A stretch of 64,000 nucleotides of DNA from Solimonas flava DSM 18980 (GTDB lineage: Bacteria; Pseudomonadota; Gammaproteobacteria; Nevskiales; Nevskiaceae): assembly GCF_000426685.1 (NCBI RefSeq), contig NZ_AUFV01000003.1, positions 434,001-498,000 of the forward strand. The letters are read 5' to 3'. A program made the position numbers and the translations under genes. The notes beneath the pieces were generated by a model that saw only the letters and a program-made list of their open reading frames with translations, was not told the origin of the DNA and made no database searches. This document shows positions 1-8,016 of this stretch, in pieces. The stretch's first letter is position 1; every line of letters begins with the position of its first letter.

Positions 1-594
1 CCCTATTACCTCGTGCCGCCGAAGAAAGCCGAGAAAGGCTATGTGCTGCTGCGCGAGACGCTCAAGGCGCTGCACAAGGTGGCGATCGCCCGCGTCGTGA
101 TCCGGACGCGCGAGAGCCTGGCGATGGTGCGGCCCAGCGGCGACGCGCTGCAGCTGCTGTTGCTGCGCTATCCGCAGGAACTCGTCGCGAGCGACGCGTA
201 CCACTTTCCGTCCGGCTCCGCGAAAAGCCACCGCATCAGCCCGCGCGAGTCCGCCATGGCGCGCCAGCTGGTCGAGTCGATGAGCGACCGCTTCCGGCCG
301 GCGCAGTACAAGGACGAGTTCCGCGAAAAGCTCAGCCGCGCGATTCGCGAACGCCTCAAGCGCAAGGGCGCGCGCATCGCCCGCAAGCTCGAAGCCGAGC
401 CGGCGCACGAAGGCTCCGACAAGGTGGTCGATTTCATGGCGCTGCTGCGCAAGAGCATCGAGACCAACCAGCGCACGCTCGCACAGACGGCGCATCGCCC
501 CGCGGCCGAAAAGCCGGCCCGCAAACGCCTGCACGCCAAGGCCAGGCCGGCCGCTCCCAAGAAGACGCGCCGCTCGCCGCGCAAGCGTGCGTGA
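1..594 (+). CDS. ku: Ku protein, C-terminal part (partial at window edge)
   Basis: The reading frame is open from base 1 and codes for 197 residues before the stop, so the gene begins upstream of the window. The first residues (PYYLVPPKKAEKGYVLLRE) match the conserved core of bacterial Ku, the homodimeric ring that binds double-strand DNA ends and recruits the ligase LigD in non-homologous end joining. The part seen covers the end of the Ku core and a long tail from about residue 150 rich in Lys, Arg, Pro and Ala, typical of the variable Ku C-terminus that contacts DNA. No ligD lies in the window; it may be upstream. The methionine at base 13 is internal and should not be taken as the start. 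Confidence 0.9.
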   Translation, partial: PYYLVPPKKAEKGYVLLRETLKALHKVAIARVVIRTRESLAMVRPSGDALQLLLLRYPQELVASDAYHFPSGSAKSHRISPRESAMARQLVESMSDRFRPAQYKDEFREKLSRAIRERLKRKGARIARKLEAEPAHEGSDKVVDFMALLRKSIETNQRTLAQTAHRPAAEKPARKRLHAKARPAAPKKTRRSPRKRA

Positions 595-650
595 GCGGCG
601 GAGTGAAGCGCGCGTTGCGGGCGATGCAGCGCCGCGACAGCAGGCGTTGC

Positions 651-1097
651 CTATGACGATTTCGCGCCGCGCGACTGCCAGGCCGACGCGCTCCACGTCG
701 GCGCCGCTTCGTTCATGAGTTGCAGAATTTCGGGCGGCAGATCACCCGCACCCGTCAGCTGGCGAACCTCCAGAATGTCGTCCGCATGATGGCCGCACGG
801 TGCACGCAGCGCCCATGCAATCGCCTCGTCCAGCGAGTCGACGTCGATGAGGTAGAAGCCTCCCACCAGTTCTTTCGACTCGGCAAAGGGGCCGTCCACG
901 ACATAGCGTCTGCCGTTGGCGACCGCGATGCGGGCGCCGGGCGCCGCGGGATTGAGCCCCTCGGAGGCGACCAGCACGCCGGCCTGATGCATCTCCTCGT
1001 TGAAGCGCATGTAGGCCTTGAAGAGTTCCGCATCGAAATCTGACGGCTCAGCCGCCTTCTTCTCCGCACTCGCCTGCGCCGTGATGATGAACCGCAT
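651..1097 (-). CDS. YCII-related (DGPF domain) protein
   Basis: This 148-residue protein starts MRFIITAQAS and carries the DGPF motif (VVDGPFAESKELVGG, about residues 66-80) that names the family of small alpha/beta-barrel YCII-like proteins. The middle (FYLIDVDSLDEAIAWALRAP) is also typical. Family members are often encoded beside ECF sigma factors, and their reaction is unknown; no sigma factor gene is present here. A GGAG sequence lies 8 bases before the ATG and supports the start. The gene converges on the ku gene and is the last one of ordinary high GC before the AT-richer block that begins near 1100. Confidence 0.85.
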   Translation of the reverse strand: MRFIITAQASAEKKAAEPSDFDAELFKAYMRFNEEMHQAGVLVASEGLNPAAPGARIAVANGRRYVVDGPFAESKELVGGFYLIDVDSLDEAIAWALRAPCGHHADDILEVRQLTGAGDLPPEILQLMNEAAPTWSASAWQSRGAKSS

Positions 1098-1302
1098 AGC
1101 CTGCTCTCCGATGTCGGTGGGTTTCAGCTACGACGAACGAGCGAAGCGAAAATCGACAGGCCCGCTGCAAGCAAAGAAAGATCGCCACCATGCGCGATAT
1201 CGGCTTGACCACACCGGCGAGCGCGCCCCTTGTGCCGCCTTCGGAAGACTCGCAGATCGAGACGACCTGGAACACGAAATTTGCCCGGTCTGGGGTTGAG
1301 AA

Positions 1303-1324
1303 CGTGCCCCGCTGTCGGGGCACG
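1303..1324. terminator. Perfect 9-bp hairpin downstream of the 77-residue gene
   Basis: CGTGCCCCG and CGGGGCACG form a perfect 9-bp stem around a 4-base loop, starting 15 bases beyond the stop codon of the minus-strand gene at 1340-1573. The run of T that follows on the minus strand is weak (TTCTC). It may be a weak terminator, or the stem of a degraded cassette recombination site like those at 2455 and 1998. Confidence 0.5.
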
Positions 1325-1339
1325 CCTCAAGCCTGCTGC

Positions 1340-1573
1340 CTATCGAAGTGCCTCTTCAGTAATTCGAACGTGGGCATCCGTTACATGTGCTCCGAATGCC
1401 TCAATGTCATCGAGGCACTTCCCTACATCGAGTCCCGGTATTGGTTCGCCCCTTCGAAGCTCTACGGTCTTGAACGATGACCACGGGGCGTACTTTTGTG
1501 GGAGGTTGTCACCCGACGATTGCGTGGTCACGCCGAATATACGGCCCGGACCTCTGAAGATATGTACTTGCAT
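1340..1573 (-). CDS. Small conserved hypothetical protein (77 aa)
   Basis: A 77-residue protein starting MQVHIFRGPGRIFG and ending ITEEALR. I recognise the pattern 'hydrophobic start - RGPGRIFG - NLP - APW - F' from small uncharacterised proteins of xanthomonads and relatives, but know no function. It has no signal peptide or membrane segment. The ATG at 1573 was chosen because homologues remembered begin at this point. A longer frame reading in from 1882 overlaps the neighbouring gene and is implausible. A strong AAGGAGG lies about 35 bases upstream, further than usual for this start. The gene sits in the AT-richer block and has the same orientation as the three genes upstream of it. Confidence 0.6.
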   Translation of the reverse strand: MQVHIFRGPGRIFGVTTQSSGDNLPQKYAPWSSFKTVELRRGEPIPGLDVGKCLDDIEAFGAHVTDAHVRITEEALR

Positions 1574-1664
1574 GCTTTGCACCAGAAATTTTGGAGACTG
1601 AATCCTGAAGCATCTAATGGCCCTCCTTCTGGTTGTGGAAATGCAGAATGATCGGAGTGACGTC

Positions 1665-1997
1665 CTACATAGCGCTAAGGTGTCGGGCACCGCAGGCGGA
1701 AGGTCCCGCTTGAGCGCAGGGTGAGAAAGCGGAGCTGAATGGCAGACCAAAGCGCCAAAGCTCCACCCAAAAGACCGCCGCCGGCAAGCACCGAAAGAGC
1801 TCAAGCACCAGCTGTTTTGTGGATAAGGCGTCACTACCGAAAATGAATGAAAAAGTGGCGCCATATAAAACGCATCCAACAACTGCCCCGGTAAAAAACA
1901 AACCCATGCGAAGGACTGTCACGGCAGGCTGAAACAAACGGGCAACGATGAACGCAAGCGCCAGGAGCGCTGGGGCGATGATTAGCGCGGAGAACAT
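1665..1997 (-). CDS. Small membrane protein, unknown (110 aa), cassette-like
   Basis: A 110-residue protein beginning MFSALIIAPALLALAFIV with about three hydrophobic segments (residues 2-20, 30-52 and 66-85), so probably an inner-membrane protein. No family is recognised. The ATG at 1997 directly follows an attC-like palindrome (1998-2070), the placement expected of an integron cassette gene. A longer frame from 2081 would read through that palindrome and give an artefactual leader (NNRIQPTYF...), a common annotation error in cassette DNA. The C-terminal 20 residues (after FGLPFSSAF) also read into palindrome-like DNA and may be partly fortuitous. Confidence 0.5.
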   Translation of the reverse strand: MFSALIIAPALLALAFIVARLFQPAVTVLRMGLFFTGAVVGCVLYGATFSFIFGSDALSTKQLVLELFRCLPAAVFWVELWRFGLPFSSAFSPCAQAGPSACGARHLSAM

Positions 1998-2070
1998 TGG
2001 GCTCGCATCATTCGCGGACTTACCGCAGCGAAGCAGAGGAAAATACGTCGGTTGGATGCGATTGTTATGC
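1998..2070 (-). repeat. attC-like palindromic site 2
   Basis: On the minus strand the segment begins GCATAAC (2070-2064), a form of the attC R'' core, continues AATCGCATCCAACCGACG, and ends with GATGCGAGCCC, whose GATGCGA pairs with TCGCATC. The TAA stop of the upstream gene lies inside the GCATAAC core, and the next gene starts one base after the palindrome; both are hallmarks of integron cassette junctions. I see no clean R' core (GTTRRRY) at the far end, so the site looks degenerate. Confidence 0.45.
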
Positions 2071-2436
2071 CTTGAGCGCAACTATGACTCCGATTGCCGA
2101 TAGTGCCAGCCCAAGAAGAGATAGTTGATGGTTGCGATGGATCGCCGACCAGCCAGCATCTGTAAGGCGCCAGATATCTTGTTTTTCATTGAATAGAGGG
2201 TGGTCCGGCAGCGATCCATCATCTTTCAACTTACCGTGTCTTACATCTGGGTGAAGCACTTCAATCCACCCTCGCAGCACGCACGTTTGAACCATTGGCA
2301 TGCTCTGCTCATTAATTGGTGCTGCGTATTCGATGACCCAAACGTTGCCAGGTTGCATGATCATGCCGACGCGTTGCTTTGCGATACGCCGAAGCAAGCG
2401 ATAAATCCTCCACTCATATCGCATTACCTCAAACAC
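2065..2436 (-). CDS. Hypothetical protein with C-terminal membrane anchor (123 aa), cassette-like
   Basis: A protein of about 123 residues rich in charged and aromatic residues (MRYEWRIYRLLRRIAKQRVG near the start), ending in one hydrophobic segment (LSLLGLALSAIGVIVALKA) that looks like a tail anchor. No family is recognised. I chose the GTG at 2436 because AAGGAG lies 10 bases upstream; the ATG at 2424 is the alternative, with GAGG too close to it. The stop codon is embedded in the core of the next attC-like site. Base composition is clearly lower in GC than the rest of the window, suggesting transfer. Confidence 0.6.
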   Translation of the reverse strand: MFEVMRYEWRIYRLLRRIAKQRVGMIMQPGNVWVIEYAAPINEQSMPMVQTCVLRGWIEVLHPDVRHGKLKDDGSLPDHPLFNEKQDIWRLTDAGWSAIHRNHQLSLLGLALSAIGVIVALKA

Positions 2437-2454
2437 GGCTGCTGTTCTCCTTAG

Positions 2455-2522
2455 GCATAGCTCCAAAATTAACCAACGGACCCGCCTGAGGCGGGGCCGT
2501 CGGGTTGATTGCTTCGTTGGGC
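2455..2522 (-). repeat. attC-like palindromic site 1
   Basis: This 68-base segment starts on the minus strand with GCCCAAC (2522-2516, R''-like) and ends with GCTATGC (2461-2455, a diverged R'). Between them is a long imperfect palindrome: AATTAACC / GGTTGATT outer arms, ACGG / CCGT, and CCCGCC-TGA-GGCGGG at the centre (about 2467-2510). Length and two-box layout fit integron attC sites. It lies between two small minus-strand genes, as expected of a cassette junction. Confidence 0.5.
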
Positions 2523-2597
2523 ATCATTGCGCAGCAAACGATAGGCCCTCTTGCCAGGGAGAAACGCCCAGAGATTGCTCCAGGGGCCCACAGTTTT

Positions 2598-2954
2598 CTA
2601 CTGCGAACCGATAGGGCTTTGTAGCTCTGCCTTGACGCAGCGAGTGCCCTTGTAATGCTCGACAACTTGATGCCGGCCAGACAGGTAGCCCGTTACAGCC
2701 TCAATGTATTCGCGGACTTTGGCCGGCTTTGAGCAAGGGAACCACTCAAGCCAGCAATGGCCGACAGAGAAATGAAGCTCATCGTTGTTTTGAAAGCCAA
2801 GCCAAACTGCCTGAGATAGCCCACGTTGCTCAGGTAAACGGATGCTTATCTCAGTTGGCGCATCTGGCTCCGGCACCATTTCAAGCAACGGGAACTGAGC
2901 CGCAAGCTCGGCGAAAGCAGCCTTTGCGATTTCAAGCTCAGCAGCGCCTTTCAT
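2598..2954 (-). CDS. Hypothetical protein (118 aa), first cassette-like gene
   Basis: A 118-residue soluble protein starting MKGAAELEIAKAAFAEL, with an aromatic middle part (AVWLGFQNNDELHFSVGHCWLEWFPCSKPAKVREYIEA). No known domain is recognised. The ATG at 2954 was chosen because the longer frame upstream is GC-rich DNA whose composition and translation do not look like protein. The gene is the first of four same-strand small genes in the AT-richer block. Just upstream of it, GTCGGGC (minus strand, 2964-2958) resembles a cassette core site. Confidence 0.6.
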   Translation of the reverse strand: MKGAAELEIAKAAFAELAAQFPLLEMVPEPDAPTEISIRLPEQRGLSQAVWLGFQNNDELHFSVGHCWLEWFPCSKPAKVREYIEAVTGYLSGRHQVVEHYKGTRCVKAELQSPIGSQ

Positions 2955-3339
2955 GATGCCCGACGCCGAGCATAAGCCGCGGCCGTGCCGGAGCGCAGCG
3001 AATGCGGCGCTTGTCCTGATAAGCAGTTCGCGGATTCCGCAAGTCTTGGGATTGCCGGCGCGCGGAAGGCGAACAAGGGTGTGACGCGGAACGCTGATGG
3101 GGTCGTTCGCGCCGGCGAGCGTCGAAGGAGGCTGGCGGGAGACGGTGGCTGGACCGCAGCGGCGAGCGTGCGCCGTTGGTGAGCAGAGGCCATGAAGGCC
3201 CGCAAGCGTTCGAATCGCATCGGTCGTTCCCCGCCCCGCTGGCCCGGCTGCGCCGGGCGAACCGGAATCGATGATGCCGCAGGGGCGCGGGCGCTGTCTC
3301 GTCCGCAGGTATGAGCGATGCGGTTCGGGGCGCGTAACG
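2955..3339. other. Intergenic stretch without a convincing gene
   Basis: About 385 bases lie between the first cassette-like gene and the terminator at 3340. Frames exist on both strands but all are arginine- and proline-rich translations of GC-rich DNA and none resembles a known protein. The minus strand shows repeated CGGCG-type motifs and GTCGGGC next to the cassette block. A T-loop-like GTTCGAA at about 3210 is not part of a tRNA, because its stem is only 3 bp and no acceptor or anticodon arms are found. Confidence 0.5.
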
Positions 3340-3369
3340 AAAAGGCCTCCGTTCGGGCGGAGGCCTTTT
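3340..3369 (-). terminator. Bidirectional intrinsic terminator
   Basis: AAAAGGCCTCCG (3340-3351) and CGGAGGCCTTTT (3358-3369) form a perfect 12-bp stem with a 6-base loop and T-tracts on both strands. It lies 50 bases beyond the stop of the large minus-strand gene at 3419, which it most probably serves. Confidence 0.85.
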
Positions 3370-3418
3370 GTGTCGCGAAACGTGGCGCCGCGCAGTGCGG
3401 CGGTGCTACCGCAGACGC

Positions 3419-6088
3419 TCAGGGATGTTCCGGCGACGCGGCCGGCGGGTTCTGCGTGGCGGCGCTGTTGTCGGGGGACGGTGCGGTCGGGTTCTGCGCG
3501 GGCGAGGCCGGCGATGACGCGGCCGGCGCGGCTTGCGGAGCGCTCGGGGCTGCGGTGCCGGCCGCCGGCGGCGGCGCGGCGGTGGTGGCGCTGGTGTTGG
3601 CGCCAGCCGCAGCGTTCGCGGGCGCTGCGCTTGCCGGCGCGCGCGCGGCGTCGTCGGCCGGTGGCGGCAGGGTTTGCACGTCGAAGCGCACGCTGTGCAC
3701 GAGCGTCGGTTCGTCGCGCAGGCGGATGTAGAGCCGGCCGTCGGTCGGGTGCGGCACCGGCAGGCTCGCGCCCGGATAGCCGTCGGAGACTTTCACGGCG
3801 CCGTCGAAGTTGTCGGAGCCGGACACCGCGTCGAGCAGGAACAGGTCGCTGCCGGACAGGCGGCAGGCGAGCTTGGCGTCGTCGGGGCACTTGAGTTCAC
3901 GCAGCACCGGCAGGCGCACGAGCGTGGCGAGCGGCTGCCAGTCGCCGGCGACGTTGTCGACCACGGCGCGGAACTTAAGCGTGCCGAACGCCGAGAAACC
4001 GAAGGCCTTGGCCGGATCGAGCGTGGCGACGGCGACCTTCGCGGTCTCCAGCTTGATGCTGCCGTTGGCGATGCTCAGCGTCGTCGACGTCGATTCGTCG
4101 ACGGTGGCGATCTCCAGCGTCTCGTTGCGGGCGAAGCGGGCCGGCGTTTGCGCGCGCACCGAGAACGTCAGCCGCGCGTCCTGCGGCAGCTGGTCCTGGT
4201 TGGCGAGCAGGATGTTGGTGCTCGGACTGGTCGGCGACGGCAGCACGCTCTTGCCGATCAGCACGACGCTCGGCCGCGGGTCGTCGATGCTGACGCTGAC
4301 CTTGGCGATGCGGCCGTCCTTGAGCGTGACGGTCGCGGTCGGATGGCTGTCGGTCTGCAAGGCGGCGGCGGCCGCGGCGTCCTGCGTCACCATCGGCAGT
4401 TCGTCGTCGCGGCCGCGCGTCGACAGCTCGCCGGGCACGAACAGCAGATTGTCGATGGCGAGGCTCGCCACTTCATCGAGACGTGCGCCCTTGAGCACGC
4501 CGCGCGTGTCGCCGGCGTGAATCGCGAAGCCGTCGAGGCGGGCGCGGCTGGCGAAGACCTTGAGCGGGATCTGGTGCGGCTCGTCGGTGCCGTACTGGTC
4601 GATCAGCAGGTTGACGGTGCCGGGCTGCGCGTCCTGCAGCGGCAGCGTGACTTCGACGAGGCCGGGCTTGATGGGCTTCCATTCCGCCTTCAGCTCCTTG
4701 CCGGCCGGGTCGCGCAGCATGATGTTGTCGACGCAGCTGACGCTGTCGGTGCGCAGGTGCACGGTGTCCGGGCGGCCGATGATCAGCGCGTCGTCGTCGC
4801 CGTCGGCGAGCGCCCAGGCGTTGGCGCGCGCATTGCGCAGACGGAAGCTCGGGCCCTCGTAGGGCTCGAAGCCCCAATAGCCCATCAGCGTGCCGCGCAC
4901 GTCGTTGCCGAGCTGCGCCGGCTTGAGCGCCGCGGTGTTGACGACGTAACCGCCGCGCACGGCGTCGGCGCGCGCCGGCAGGCGCACGGTCTTGCCGTCC
5001 TTGCCGCGCAGCGTCAGCGTGATGTCGTGCGCGAAGTTGGTCGAGAAGGCCAGCGGCGCGCCCTCGACCGGCAGCACGAGATCGGTACGCGACGCGCAGT
5101 AGATCTCGGTCGGATCGACGGCGTGCAGCGGCGGCAGGTGCGGTTCCTCGATCGCCGGCAACGCCACCACCAGCACCGATTTCGGGTTGTAGAACGACGG
5201 CGGCGTGTTCAGCGACAGCGCCAGCTTGTCGCCCCGGTGCGAGACCAGCGCCGGGATGTACTGGTACTGCGCGGTGCTGAACGAGTCGAAGATGCGCACC
5301 ATGTCGAGCACGGAGGCGATGTACGGGCTGTAGACGCCGTAGCCGAGTTCCGGCGTGGCGCTCGCCGCCATCACCAGATCGGCGGCCGCGCCCGAGGTCA
5401 GCGTCTCGGCGATCGACATGCTGTGGCCGTCGTTGAGGATCAGCGATTCCTGGCCCTGCGTCAGGCACGGCGCCTGCAGCTGCGGGATCTTGTCGAGGCA
5501 CTTGTCGTCGACCTTGATCGACAGGCTGCGCGCCAGCAGCGGCGCGGTCTGCCGCAGCACCGCCGGATCGCCGTAGCTCAGCGTGCGCACGGCGGCGACG
5601 TAACGGTCGAGGCGCGAGCGGTCGAGCGAGGCCTGATTGAGGTCCTGGCTGGCGCGCACGAAGGAACCGGGCCGGCCGCGCACCGCGCCGACGATGCCCT
5701 TGAAGTCGCCGCTGGTTTCCGGCGCGAGGAACAGCAGCGCCTGCTGCGCGCCCTGGGGCACCGTCACCGTCAGGCCCTCGCGCGCGCACTTGCCCGTCCA
5801 GGTCTTGCACGGGAAGAACCATTCCTCCGGCGGTGGATTGGTCGAGCCGGTCAGGAACACGGCGACCATCAGGTAATGCGCCGACTGCGACGGCGGGAAC
5901 TCCGGCTTGATCCAGATGCGGTCGCCTTCCTGCAGGTTCGGCACTTCGGAGGCCGGCAGGATGGTGTTGCCGCGCGTGATGACGGCGTCGAGCGTCGGGC
6001 CGGCGAGGTCGAACGGCGCGGGCGCCGCCGCCTCGGCGAGGCCGCAGCTCAGTGCGGCCAGCAGCGGAAGGAGGAAACGGGAACGCAT
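3419..6088 (-). CDS. Large exported protein of unknown function (889 aa)
   Basis: The protein begins with a clear Sec signal peptide (MRSRFLLPLLAALSCGLAEA, cleavage near residue 20) and is therefore periplasmic or outside the cell. The body of about 790 residues alternates short beta-like stretches and contains several cysteines (CKTWTGKC near residue 100, and later C pairs), suggesting beta-sandwich domains, but I recognise no family. The last 82 residues (from about 808) are almost only Pro, Ala, Ser, Thr, Asn and Gln, a disordered tail. The ATG at 6088 was chosen because it directly precedes the signal peptide; the frame extends upstream into the preceding gene. The neighbour at 6171-6866, 82 bases upstream on the same strand, codes for an unknown lipoprotein, so the two probably act together in the envelope. 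Confidence 0.75.
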   Translation of the reverse strand: MRSRFLLPLLAALSCGLAEAAAPAPFDLAGPTLDAVITRGNTILPASEVPNLQEGDRIWIKPEFPPSQSAHYLMVAVFLTGSTNPPPEEWFFPCKTWTGKCAREGLTVTVPQGAQQALLFLAPETSGDFKGIVGAVRGRPGSFVRASQDLNQASLDRSRLDRYVAAVRTLSYGDPAVLRQTAPLLARSLSIKVDDKCLDKIPQLQAPCLTQGQESLILNDGHSMSIAETLTSGAAADLVMAASATPELGYGVYSPYIASVLDMVRIFDSFSTAQYQYIPALVSHRGDKLALSLNTPPSFYNPKSVLVVALPAIEEPHLPPLHAVDPTEIYCASRTDLVLPVEGAPLAFSTNFAHDITLTLRGKDGKTVRLPARADAVRGGYVVNTAALKPAQLGNDVRGTLMGYWGFEPYEGPSFRLRNARANAWALADGDDDALIIGRPDTVHLRTDSVSCVDNIMLRDPAGKELKAEWKPIKPGLVEVTLPLQDAQPGTVNLLIDQYGTDEPHQIPLKVFASRARLDGFAIHAGDTRGVLKGARLDEVASLAIDNLLFVPGELSTRGRDDELPMVTQDAAAAAALQTDSHPTATVTLKDGRIAKVSVSIDDPRPSVVLIGKSVLPSPTSPSTNILLANQDQLPQDARLTFSVRAQTPARFARNETLEIATVDESTSTTLSIANGSIKLETAKVAVATLDPAKAFGFSAFGTLKFRAVVDNVAGDWQPLATLVRLPVLRELKCPDDAKLACRLSGSDLFLLDAVSGSDNFDGAVKVSDGYPGASLPVPHPTDGRLYIRLRDEPTLVHSVRFDVQTLPPPADDAARAPASAAPANAAAGANTSATTAAPPPAAGTAAPSAPQAAPAASSPASPAQNPTAPSPDNSAATQNPPAASPEHP

Positions 6089-6170
6089 GGGGGATTCGTC
6101 GGGTTTGTGAGCGGCGCTCACGGGAACGGGTGCGCAGGGCGCCATGGCAGTTTCATGGTCGCCGTCGCGT

Positions 6171-6866
6171 TCATTGGTAGCGGGCGGCGATCTGCTGCCA
6201 GGTCTTCGCCGCGTCGGCAAACAGCGCGTCGCGCGCCTGGCGTTCGGCATCGAGGCGCCGCGCGTCGAGCGCGGCCGGCGTCTTCCAGTCCGGGGCCAGA
6301 TCGCCGTTCTCGGCACGGCCTTCGGCGCCGCCGAACGGGTAGCCGGTGCGTACGTCGACGAAGCGCCCGCTGGCGGTGCTGAGCAGGCGCGCGCCGGCCG
6401 GCGCCGCCTTGCCGATCGGCAGCTCGCTGGCGGCCGCGTAGGACTGGCCGTCGGCCTCGAAGCGGGTGTCGACCGTGTAGAAGAACAGCACGTCGGCCTG
6501 CCGCTTGGCGGCCGCCAGACGCAGGGCGTCGAGCGTTTCGAAGCTCGCCGGCAGCAGCGCCGGATCGAGCGCGATCGCGGTGCCGACCAGCGGCCACTGC
6601 GCGAGCGCGTCGAGCGAGGTCTGCGGCTCGCTGTCGGGCAGCACGCTGTAGCGGCCGCCGCCGAGCGCCGTCGCCGAGGCCGAGCGGTAGCCGGGCGCCT
6701 GGATGCGGACGACGGCGAGCGTCATCGGCAGCTGCGGGGACGGCGGCTGCGCCGCCGGGTCGGCGGCGGCGCCAAGTTCGGCGAGCGGGGCCGGCCCGCC
6801 GGGCGTGGCGTAGTGCGCACAGCTGCACAGCAGCATGCTCAGAACGAAGGCGGCGATCGGGCGCAA
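6171..6866 (-). CDS. Lipoprotein of unknown function (231 aa)
   Basis: The start is a TTG at 6866: GGAG lies 7 bases before it and it gives a perfect short lipoprotein signal (LRPIAAFVLSMLLCSC, lipobox LCSC with the modified Cys at residue 16). The first ATG in frame lies inside the hydrophobic core and would destroy the signal. After the lipidation site comes a Pro/Ala/Gly spacer, then a mixed region including a stretch of alternating hydrophobic residues (ADVLFFYTVDTRFEADGQ) and the pattern FVDVRTGYPFGGAEG. No family is recognised with certainty. It precedes the 889-residue exported protein on the same strand and probably shares its transcript. Confidence 0.75.
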   Translation of the reverse strand: MRPIAAFVLSMLLCSCAHYATPGGPAPLAELGAAADPAAQPPSPQLPMTLAVVRIQAPGYRSASATALGGGRYSVLPDSEPQTSLDALAQWPLVGTAIALDPALLPASFETLDALRLAAAKRQADVLFFYTVDTRFEADGQSYAAASELPIGKAAPAGARLLSTASGRFVDVRTGYPFGGAEGRAENGDLAPDWKTPAALDARRLDAERQARDALFADAAKTWQQIAARYQ

Positions 6867-7002
6867 ATGCCTGCTCCGTTGGAAAAACGCGCGAAGTCTA
6901 CCGGCATCCGCCGCAACCGGCGATGAACGAAAACGCGGATCGAGCCCGTATTTCCCCGGGCCGGAGCCCGGACGGCGGGTTTCCGGGCGCTTTTCCGGGT
7001 GC

Positions 7003-7881
7003 TCAGGCGCGGCGCTGGCCGAGCCAGACGCCGGCCGCCGCCAGCGTGAAGCCGGCCGCGTCGTGCCAGCCGAAGCGGGCATGCAGGACCAGCGCGGCGA
7101 ACACCGCCGTCACCGGCGGCACCAGATAGAACAGGCTGGCGACGCGCCCGGCGGCGCCGTGCCGCAGCAGCCACAGATACAGCAGCAGGCCGCTGCAGGA
7201 ATTGACGAGGATGACCCAGGCGATGCCGGCGATCACCTGCGGCTGCAGCTGCAGCACCAGATGTTCCAGCCGCCACGCGAACGGCAGCAGCATGCACAGC
7301 GAGGCCGTCAGCTGCACGACCAGCGCCAGCCGCGGATCGAGCGCAGTCGCGTGGCGCTTCTGGTAAAGCGTGCCCAGGCTCAGCGACAGCAGCGCCGCGC
7401 CCATGCTCAGGTAGCCGAGCAGCGGCCCGGTCGCGCGCAGATCCGGCAGCACCACGAACAGCACGCCGGCGAGGCCGAGGCCCAGGCCGAGCACGGCATT
7501 GCGGTGCAGCGATTCGCCGAGCAGCAGCGCCGCGCCGGCCGCCGTCGTCAGCGGCATCAGGCCGGTGATCAGGCCGGCCGCGGCGGCCGGCACGCCGGCG
7601 CGCAGGCCGGCGTAGGTGAAGCCGAAGAAGCCCGCCTGCAGCAGCACGCCGGCGATCGCCGCATGCACCAGCGCGCGGCCCGGCGCCGGTGCCGCGCGGC
7701 GCAGCAGCAGCCACAGGCCGATCAGCAGCGCCGAGCCGCCGAAGCGCACGACCGCCAGCGTGAACGGTCCGCTGCCGTGCAGCGCGGCGGCGGCGGCGAT
7801 GTAGCCGGTGCTCCACAGCACCACGAACGCCAGACCGCCGGCGATGCCGGTATCGGGTGCGGTCGGTGGGGGCTGGTTCAT
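7003..7881 (-). CDS. EamA/DMT-family transporter
   Basis: A 292-residue, strongly hydrophobic protein with about ten membrane segments arranged as two EamA repeats (about residues 13-135 and 150-288). Motifs typical of the drug/metabolite transporter superfamily are visible (LWSTGYIAAAAALHGSGP, TGLMPLTTAAGAALLLGE, SLFYLVPPVTAVFAALVLHARF). Family members export amino acids, nucleosides or drugs; the substrate cannot be told. The gene stands alone on the minus strand, divergent from the lipoprotein gene at 8017. Confidence 0.88.
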   Translation of the reverse strand: MNQPPPTAPDTGIAGGLAFVVLWSTGYIAAAAALHGSGPFTLAVVRFGGSALLIGLWLLLRRAAPAPGRALVHAAIAGVLLQAGFFGFTYAGLRAGVPAAAAGLITGLMPLTTAAGAALLLGESLHRNAVLGLGLGLAGVLFVVLPDLRATGPLLGYLSMGAALLSLSLGTLYQKRHATALDPRLALVVQLTASLCMLLPFAWRLEHLVLQLQPQVIAGIAWVILVNSCSGLLLYLWLLRHGAAGRVASLFYLVPPVTAVFAALVLHARFGWHDAAGFTLAAAGVWLGQRRA

Positions 7882-8016
7882 CGGCAGTCGGTGGCGGGCG
7901 CGCCGCGCATTCTAGCGACGCGCCGCCGGCCGCCGCCGGAATCTGGCGTCGACTGTCGCGAATTCGTTACGGCGGTGCTTCTAGAGTCGCGCTTCGCCTT
8001 CACGAGATTGCCGCCG

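Noticed and set aside
2951-3220. 89-codon frame on the minus strand upstream of the cassette block
   Set aside because: Arg/Ala/Ser/Pro-rich translation without ribosome-binding site; it lies in GC-rich DNA that looks non-coding.
3195-3225. GTTCGAA sequence resembling a tRNA T-loop near the cassette block
   Set aside because: The stem is only three base pairs and no acceptor, D or anticodon arm can be found around it.
3533-6382. Open frame of 949 codons on the plus strand opposite the exported-protein gene
   Set aside because: Its translation is almost only Arg, Ala, Gly, Val and His without domain logic; it is a mirror of the GC-rich codon positions of the real minus-strand gene, which has a signal peptide and terminator.
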